64,000 nt of DNA from Lutimonas zeaxanthinifaciens (GTDB taxonomy: Bacteria > Bacteroidota > Bacteroidia > Flavobacteriales > Flavobacteriaceae): positions 1 to 64,000 of the forward strand of contig NZ_CP129964.1 in NCBI RefSeq assembly GCF_030503675.1, written 5' to 3'. The position numbers and the translations under genes were made by a program. Positions 59,635 to 64,000 of the stretch are shown here, one piece after another; position 1 is the first letter of the stretch, and each line of letters starts with the position of its first letter. The notes beneath the pieces are model-generated. The model saw nothing but the letters and a program-made list of their open reading frames with translations, did no database searches and had not been told where the DNA came from.

Positions 59635-61845
59635 TTAGTCGATGATATTTTGCTTTTCCTGAGAAGGCTCTCCCAGCGAACGATCGATAAATGTAGTCAT
59701 TTTTTTGAAAAGATGAAGTCTTGTGTTTTTGCCTTTATAAATGCCATGTGCTCTGTCTGGATAGACAAAATATTCAAATTCTTTATTGGCTTCTACCAAT
59801 GCATTTGCCATTTGCATGGCGTTCTGTACATGAACATTATCATCTCCTGTACCATGGATTAACAAGTAATCTCCCTTTAGCATTTCGGCAAAATTAACAG
59901 GAGAATTCTCATCATATCCGGAAGCATTTTCCTGCGGCGTTTGCATATATCTTTCCGTATATACTGTGTCATAATACCTCCAGTTGGTTACTGGTGCAAC
60001 CGCAATGGCCATTTTGAATACATCGGCCCCTTTTGTTATTGCCAAAGAACTCATGAACCCTCCATAACTCCAGCCCCAGATACCAATTCGGTCTTCATCT
60101 ATGTAAGCTCTTTTTCCCAGCTCTATAGCAGATTCAATCTGATCCTCTATTTCATACTTTCCTAATTCTTTGTAAGTAACTTTTTTGAAGTCTCTTCCTT
60201 TGAAACCTGTTCCACGACCATCAACGCAAACCACGATAAAATCTTTTTGAGTAAGCATCATATGCCAGTAGTCATGTCTCCAGGCATTGTTCCATCGGTT
60301 TGCAACACTTTGTGAACCCGGCCCGGAATACTGAAACATCAACAGCGGATATTTTTTATTGGGATCAAAATCAACCGGCTTGATCATCCACATGTTGAAT
60401 TCTCCGTTTTTTGTTTTTAAGGTGCTGAATTCCTTTACCGGTAAATTGTATTCTGTCAATCGTTCAGCAAGATTCAGGTTATTTTTTATTTCCTTGATTT
60501 CATCTCCGGTCTTTGCATCAAAAAGCGTATAAGTCGTAGGGTTGGTTGCACTGGAATAGGTGTTGACAAAATAATTTAAACTGTTACTAAACGCAGCCGA
60601 ATTTATCCCTATATACTTGTTTAGTTTCTTTTTTTTCTTGCCGTTAAGGTTGATGGAATAGATACTTCTGTTTATGGATCCCTCCTCTGTTGACTGATAG
60701 AATACCTTGTTGGATCTTTTATCAAATCCATAATAACTTGTGACTTCCCAGTTTCCTGAGGTAATCTGGTTCTTAAGCTCGCCCTTACTGTTATAGTGAT
60801 AGAGATGGTTGAATCCGTCTCTTTCGCTTTCCCAAATAAAGCTGTTGTCCTCAAGAAACGAGAGCTTGTAATTTTCATCAACATATGCCTCATCCTTTTC
60901 GTTCAAAAGCAGTGATAGTTTTTTGCTCTGAGCGTCAAAGGAGATTAGATCCAGACTGTTCTGATGTCGGTTTAGGGTTGTGATAACAAGCTTGTCAGGG
61001 TCCTGGGTCCATTGAATCCGTGGAATATAGTAGTTCTCAAAACCATTCAGGTCAATTTTAGACAAGTTATCGGAATTTATATCGAAAAGATGAAGTTCCA
61101 GTTTTGAGTTTTTTTCTCCCGCTTTTGGGTATTTAAAGACTTGCTGAGAAGGATAAAGATCCTTGCCGTAAACATCCATGGAAAATTCAGGAACTTCAGT
61201 TTCATCGAATCTGATAAAGACGATCTTACTGGAATCAGAGTTCCATTCAAAAGCCCTGACGATCGAAAATTCTTCTTCATAAACCCAGTCAGTAACACCG
61301 TTGATTATTTTATTGATTTCCCCGTCAGTGGTTACCTGTTTGATTTTTTTAGTACTTAGGTCTTTAACATACAGATTATTCATATATACATAGGCCACAT
61401 ACTTTCCGTTGGGCGAAAAAGTTGGTTCCTGAATGTTTTGATCGGCGATCAGTTCCAGAGATTTGCTTTTCAGATCATACACGTAGTATTTTCCTTTTTC
61501 TGAACGTCGGTAAATCCTCTCAAGGTTAACCCCGATGATCAACTTTGATTCGTCATCGCTAAAAATATAGTCCTCAAAGTATTTAAGCCCCTGGCTCTCA
61601 AGATCCTTTCCCAAGACCACAGTTTCAACTTTTTCTAATGTTTTGTAATCATATTTATCTAGATAAGTTCCATATGAATTATGATTGAGAATGGTGTAAA
61701 AGTCACCATTTTTCATAGAATGAAAAGATTCCAGGGATTCTGTTCCAAAGGTGTTTTTGACCCAGATATCCTCGAGCGTTATTTCTTTATTTTGTGCATG
61801 TAAGGATTGAGTCAGAATTAGAAGGAATACAAGTAAAATTCTCAT
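59635..61845 (-). CDS. S9-family dipeptidyl peptidase IV-like serine peptidase
   Basis: A 736-residue exported prolyl-oligopeptidase-family enzyme that removes dipeptides, typically Xaa-Pro, from peptide N-termini. A signal peptide (MRILLVFLLI to LHAQ) precedes an N-terminal beta-propeller (about 30-480), which has the DPP-IV double-Glu-like region 'DWVYEEEFSIVRAF' (about 187-200). The alpha/beta hydrolase domain has Ser593 in 'GIWGWSYGGFMS', Asp near 669 in 'HGTGDDNVH' and His700 in 'PDRAHGIY'. An upstream start would add 29 residues of non-signal sequence, so the ATG at 61843-61845 is preferred. It is the first gene of the peptidase-POT operon. Confidence 0.93.
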   Translation of the reverse strand: MRILLVFLLILTQSLHAQNKEITLEDIWVKNTFGTESLESFHSMKNGDFYTILNHNSYGTYLDKYDYKTLEKVETVVLGKDLESQGLKYFEDYIFSDDESKLIIGVNLERIYRRSEKGKYYVYDLKSKSLELIADQNIQEPTFSPNGKYVAYVYMNNLYVKDLSTKKIKQVTTDGEINKIINGVTDWVYEEEFSIVRAFEWNSDSSKIVFIRFDETEVPEFSMDVYGKDLYPSQQVFKYPKAGEKNSKLELHLFDINSDNLSKIDLNGFENYYIPRIQWTQDPDKLVITTLNRHQNSLDLISFDAQSKKLSLLLNEKDEAYVDENYKLSFLEDNSFIWESERDGFNHLYHYNSKGELKNQITSGNWEVTSYYGFDKRSNKVFYQSTEEGSINRSIYSINLNGKKKKKLNKYIGINSAAFSNSLNYFVNTYSSATNPTTYTLFDAKTGDEIKEIKNNLNLAERLTEYNLPVKEFSTLKTKNGEFNMWMIKPVDFDPNKKYPLLMFQYSGPGSQSVANRWNNAWRHDYWHMMLTQKDFIVVCVDGRGTGFKGRDFKKVTYKELGKYEIEDQIESAIELGKRAYIDEDRIGIWGWSYGGFMSSLAITKGADVFKMAIAVAPVTNWRYYDTVYTERYMQTPQENASGYDENSPVNFAEMLKGDYLLIHGTGDDNVHVQNAMQMANALVEANKEFEYFVYPDRAHGIYKGKNTRLHLFKKMTTFIDRSLGEPSQEKQNIID

Positions 61846-62082
61846 GTGAAGATTTTTGAAATAATTGCCAAGTTTACTAAAAATATATGACTTGAATTCT
61901 GATTTTTGGCATAATCTGAAGATCATTGACAATAATTTCAGAGAAATTATAATGAGAGTTTTTCAAAACAAATTTTAATATTCAAGAAACTTTGAAAAAA
62001 TAACATTCCTCTGTTGTGTTTCATTCATTTTCTTAGGAAAATCCTTAAAATATATCCACAGATTTTTTCCTTACCTATTGTT

Positions 62083-62090
62083 TATATTTG
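62083..62090 (+). promoter_or_regulatory. -7 promoter element of the HMG-CoA reductase gene
   Basis: TATATTTG matches TAnnTTTG exactly, 21 bases before the ATG at 62112. No -33 TTG at standard spacing. The rest of the gap from 61846 shows no other clear element. Confidence 0.5.
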
Positions 62091-62111
62091 TACGGTCTTA
62101 ACAAAACAATT

Positions 62112-63389
62112 ATGTCAAAACTGGTCAAAGGATTTTCAAAGTTTAGTAAAGTAGAAAAAATAAACTGGCTTGCTGAAAATTTTTTCCTTGATAAAGATTC
62201 AGGAATCAGAACATTAGAGCAATATGTAAACAAGGACTCTAAATTACAACAACTGCATGATGAGTTTATTGAAAATACAATCAGTAACTTTTATGTACCC
62301 TATGCCATTGCCCCTAATTTCCTGATAAATGGCAAGCCCTATGCGATTCCAATGGCGATCGAGGAAAGTTCCGTGGTTGCGGCAGCCGCTTTGACAGCAA
62401 AATTCTGGAGTGATCGAGGAGGGTTTAAGGCTGAAGTTATTTCGACTCGAAAAGTTGGTCAGGTTCATTTTATTTACAAGGGAAGTCCTGAAGCTCTTGA
62501 ATCATACTTTCAAGCCGTAAAAGACGATTTGATAAAAGCAACGGACCATATCACTGAGAATATGAGAAAAAGAGGAGGTGGAATAGTGGCGATTGAGCTT
62601 AGAGATAAAAGGGAATCCCTCGACGATTATTATCAGCTTCATGTGATTTTTGAAACAGGTGATTCAATGGGTGCCAATTTTATAAACTCCTGTCTTGAGG
62701 CTATAGCTTCTTCTTTTGAAAAGGAAGGGATACAAATTGTGATGAGTATTTTATCGAATTATGTTCCCGAATGCCTTGTGAGGGCAGAGGTGAGTTGTAA
62801 GGTACAAGACTTTTTTCCGGAAAACCCAAGGCTTTATGCTGAAAAATTTGTTCAGGCCGTTGATATTGCGAGGATAGAGCCTTTTCGGGCCGTAACCCAT
62901 AATAAAGGAATTATGAATGGGATAGATGCCGTGGTACTGGCAACCGGGAACGATTTCAGAGCTGTGGCGGCCGGAGCTCATGCCTATGCTTCCAGAGATG
63001 GACAATACAGAAGTCTTACAGATGCGAGAATCATAGAAGAGGATTTTATTTTTTCTATTGAACTTCCGCTGTCACTTGGAACTGTTGGTGGTCTAACGAA
63101 ATTACATCCTCTGGCGAAACTTTCGATGGAGATATTGCAAAACCCAACAGCGAAGGACCTCATGCAGATTGTTGCTGTTGCAGGGCTTGCACAGAATTTT
63201 GCAGCCCTTAGGGCCCTAACAACTACGGGTATTCAGCAGGGTCACATGAAGATGCATTTGCTGAATATTTTAAATCAGCTGGAGGCAAATGTGCACGAAA
63301 AGGAAGTGATTACCAAAGCCTTCACTGGAAAAACGGTTTCTCACAGCGCCGTTGCAGAATATCTTCACAGCCTGAGAACAGATCAATAA
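62112..63389 (+). CDS. Hydroxymethylglutaryl-CoA reductase, class II
   Basis: A 425-residue HMG-CoA reductase that converts HMG-CoA and mevalonate, here most likely for isoprenoid synthesis by the mevalonate route used in Flavobacteriia. Catalytic residues are visible: Glu in 'PMAIEESSVVAAAALTAKFW' (about 77-96), the 'FETGDSMGANFINSCLEA' nucleotide loop (about 182-199), Lys in 'VTHNKGIMNGIDAVVLATGN' (about 258-277), Asp in 'GNDFRAVAAGAHAY', and the late His in 'QGHMKMHLLNIL' (about 375-386). Length and lack of membrane helices give class II. NADH or NADPH use cannot be settled. The TTG frame start upstream overlaps the -7 box, so ATG 62112 is used. Confidence 0.93.
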   Translation: MSKLVKGFSKFSKVEKINWLAENFFLDKDSGIRTLEQYVNKDSKLQQLHDEFIENTISNFYVPYAIAPNFLINGKPYAIPMAIEESSVVAAAALTAKFWSDRGGFKAEVISTRKVGQVHFIYKGSPEALESYFQAVKDDLIKATDHITENMRKRGGGIVAIELRDKRESLDDYYQLHVIFETGDSMGANFINSCLEAIASSFEKEGIQIVMSILSNYVPECLVRAEVSCKVQDFFPENPRLYAEKFVQAVDIARIEPFRAVTHNKGIMNGIDAVVLATGNDFRAVAAGAHAYASRDGQYRSLTDARIIEEDFIFSIELPLSLGTVGGLTKLHPLAKLSMEILQNPTAKDLMQIVAVAGLAQNFAALRALTTTGIQQGHMKMHLLNILNQLEANVHEKEVITKAFTGKTVSHSAVAEYLHSLRTDQ

Positions 63390-63434
63390 ATAGGGTCTGG
63401 TTATAAAAAAATAAATTATTTCTATTTGATTCTT

Positions 63435-63466
63435 TTGACAACAGGCCTATCTAATGCGTATCTTTG
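63435..63466 (+). promoter_or_regulatory. Promoter of the superoxide dismutase gene
   Basis: -33 TTG (63435-63437), 21-base spacer, -7 TATCTTTG (63459-63466). Complete Bacteroidota-type promoter, 33 bases before the ATG. Confidence 0.7.
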
Positions 63467-63499
63467 AATAAAAATTAAATAACTTCAAAAAATAATATT

Positions 63500-64000
63500 A
63501 TGTCATTTCAATTACCAACATTACCATATGCATATGACGCTTTAGAGCCTCATATTGACGCCATGACAATGGAGATCCACCATTCAAAACATCATAATGG
63601 ATATACCAACAATCTAAACAATGCCATAAACGGAACGGACCTGGAAGGGAAATCCATCGAGGAGATTCTGGAGAACCTCGATATGTCAAACGCTGCCGTT
63701 AGAAATAACGGAGGAGGCTTTTACAATCACGACCTGTTTTGGAAAGTAATGTCTCCTAACGGAGGAGGTGCTGCTACCGGAGCTGTTGCTGATGCGATTA
63801 ATGAAGCTTTTGGCTCCTTTGATTCTTTTGTTGAAGCTTTTTCAAAAGCTGCAGCTACCCGTTTTGGATCGGGATGGGCCTGGTTATGCGTGCATGAAGG
63901 AGGTAAGGTAGAGGTTTGTTCAACAGCAAATCAGGATAATCCAGTGATGCCTGAAATGGGTTGTTCAGGAACTCCGATTTTAGCTCTTGATGTATGGGAA
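63500..64000 (+). CDS. Fe/Mn superoxide dismutase, C-terminus cut by window edge
   Basis: The visible 167 residues begin [20 protein letters not shown] and include the first metal ligand His in '[17 protein letters not shown]' (about 25-41), the second in '[13 protein letters not shown]' (about 68-80, His of YNHD) and the third ligand Asp at the window end (LDVWE). This is the Fe/Mn SOD family, which dismutes superoxide in the cytoplasm. The metal cannot be told: the GGGFYNH stretch is not the usual GGHxNH of Mn enzymes. The final His ligand and C-terminal helix are outside the window. Confidence 0.95.
   Translation, partial: MSFQLPTLPYAYDALEPHIDAMTMEIHHSKHHNGYTNNLNNAINGTDLEGKSIEEILENLDMSNAAVRNNGGGFYNHDLFWKVMSPNGGGAATGAVADAINEAFGSFDSFVEAFSKAAATRFGSGWAWLCVHEGGKVEVCSTANQDNPVMPEMGCSGTPILALDVWE

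Noticed and set aside
62049-62061. ATATCCACA resembling a DnaA box
   Set aside because: One mismatch to TTATnCACA, isolated, in an A/T-rich promoter region.
1-64000. CRISPR arrays, insertion sequences, integrases, tRNA or rRNA genes
   Set aside because: No spaced repeats, transposase or integrase motifs, or cloverleaf-like intergenic segments were seen. All gaps are short and explained by promoters or terminators.

Overview
The window is chromosomal DNA from a member of the Bacteroidota, most likely a marine Flavobacteriia. This rests on low G+C DNA without strong Shine-Dalgarno sequences, Bacteroidota-type promoters (TTG, 17-23 bases, TAnnTTTG), a PorZ-like type IX secretion protein next to recO, two CarboxypepD-TonB receptors, a DUF4175 protein, an rnpA-S41 peptidase pair and a class II HMG-CoA reductase (mevalonate pathway). 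I found no phage, insertion sequence, CRISPR array, tRNA or rRNA. It reads as a core chromosomal segment. The genus cannot be fixed from the sequence alone.

Layout. 1-8 kb: partial lipid kinase, ribonuclease R, a GIN-domain adhesin-like protein, TatA, an SPFH protein, an acyl-CoA thioesterase, GltX and an SGNH hydrolase. 8-12.6 kb: a DUF2975/HTH regulatory pair facing an outer-membrane barrel pair (BamA-like and FadL-like), then a CDF transporter. 12.6-19.2 kb: DUF4175, ybeY, mnmG and a methyltransferase. This block carries two parS-type ParB sites, one just before mnmG and one inside the methyltransferase gene, which puts the segment near the replication origin. 19.4-29 kb: envelope genes (OmpH-like lipoprotein, OmpA-family protein with a long C-terminal extension, PorZ), recO and a heme-type TonB receptor. 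29-40.7 kb: a mostly minus-strand metabolic block holding an atypical SDR, an ADP-ribosylglycohydrolase-like lipoprotein, a berberine-bridge-type flavoprotein, a 3beta-HSD/steroid-5alpha-reductase-like overlapping pair, LpxD, a GNAT enzyme, an Old Yellow Enzyme relative, an M61 peptidase and an acyl-CoA dehydrogenase. 40.8-47 kb: rnpA, an S41 protease, a phosphorylase-like protein, purD and a glycosyltransferase.

47-54 kb is the most suggestive system. A PhoB/PhoR-like two-component operon is divergent from a surface beta-helix lipoprotein and a SusC-sized TonB receptor. The intergenic region holds Pho-box-like 7+4+7 direct repeats, one placed directly upstream of a -7-like element. A near copy of one repeat precedes a MORN-repeat gene downstream of phoR. 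I infer a phosphate-starvation outer-membrane uptake module.

54-64 kb: an ABC-F protein, a thioredoxin-like protein, and a DPP-IV peptidase with two POT peptide transporters, which form a peptide-use cluster with a terminator between the two POT genes. HMG-CoA reductase and a partial Fe/Mn superoxide dismutase complete the window.

No intergenic stretch exceeds about 300 bases. Starts were moved inward from longer reading frames wherever the upstream codon was a doubtful TTG/GTG and an ATG opened a signal peptide or a family-typical N-terminus.
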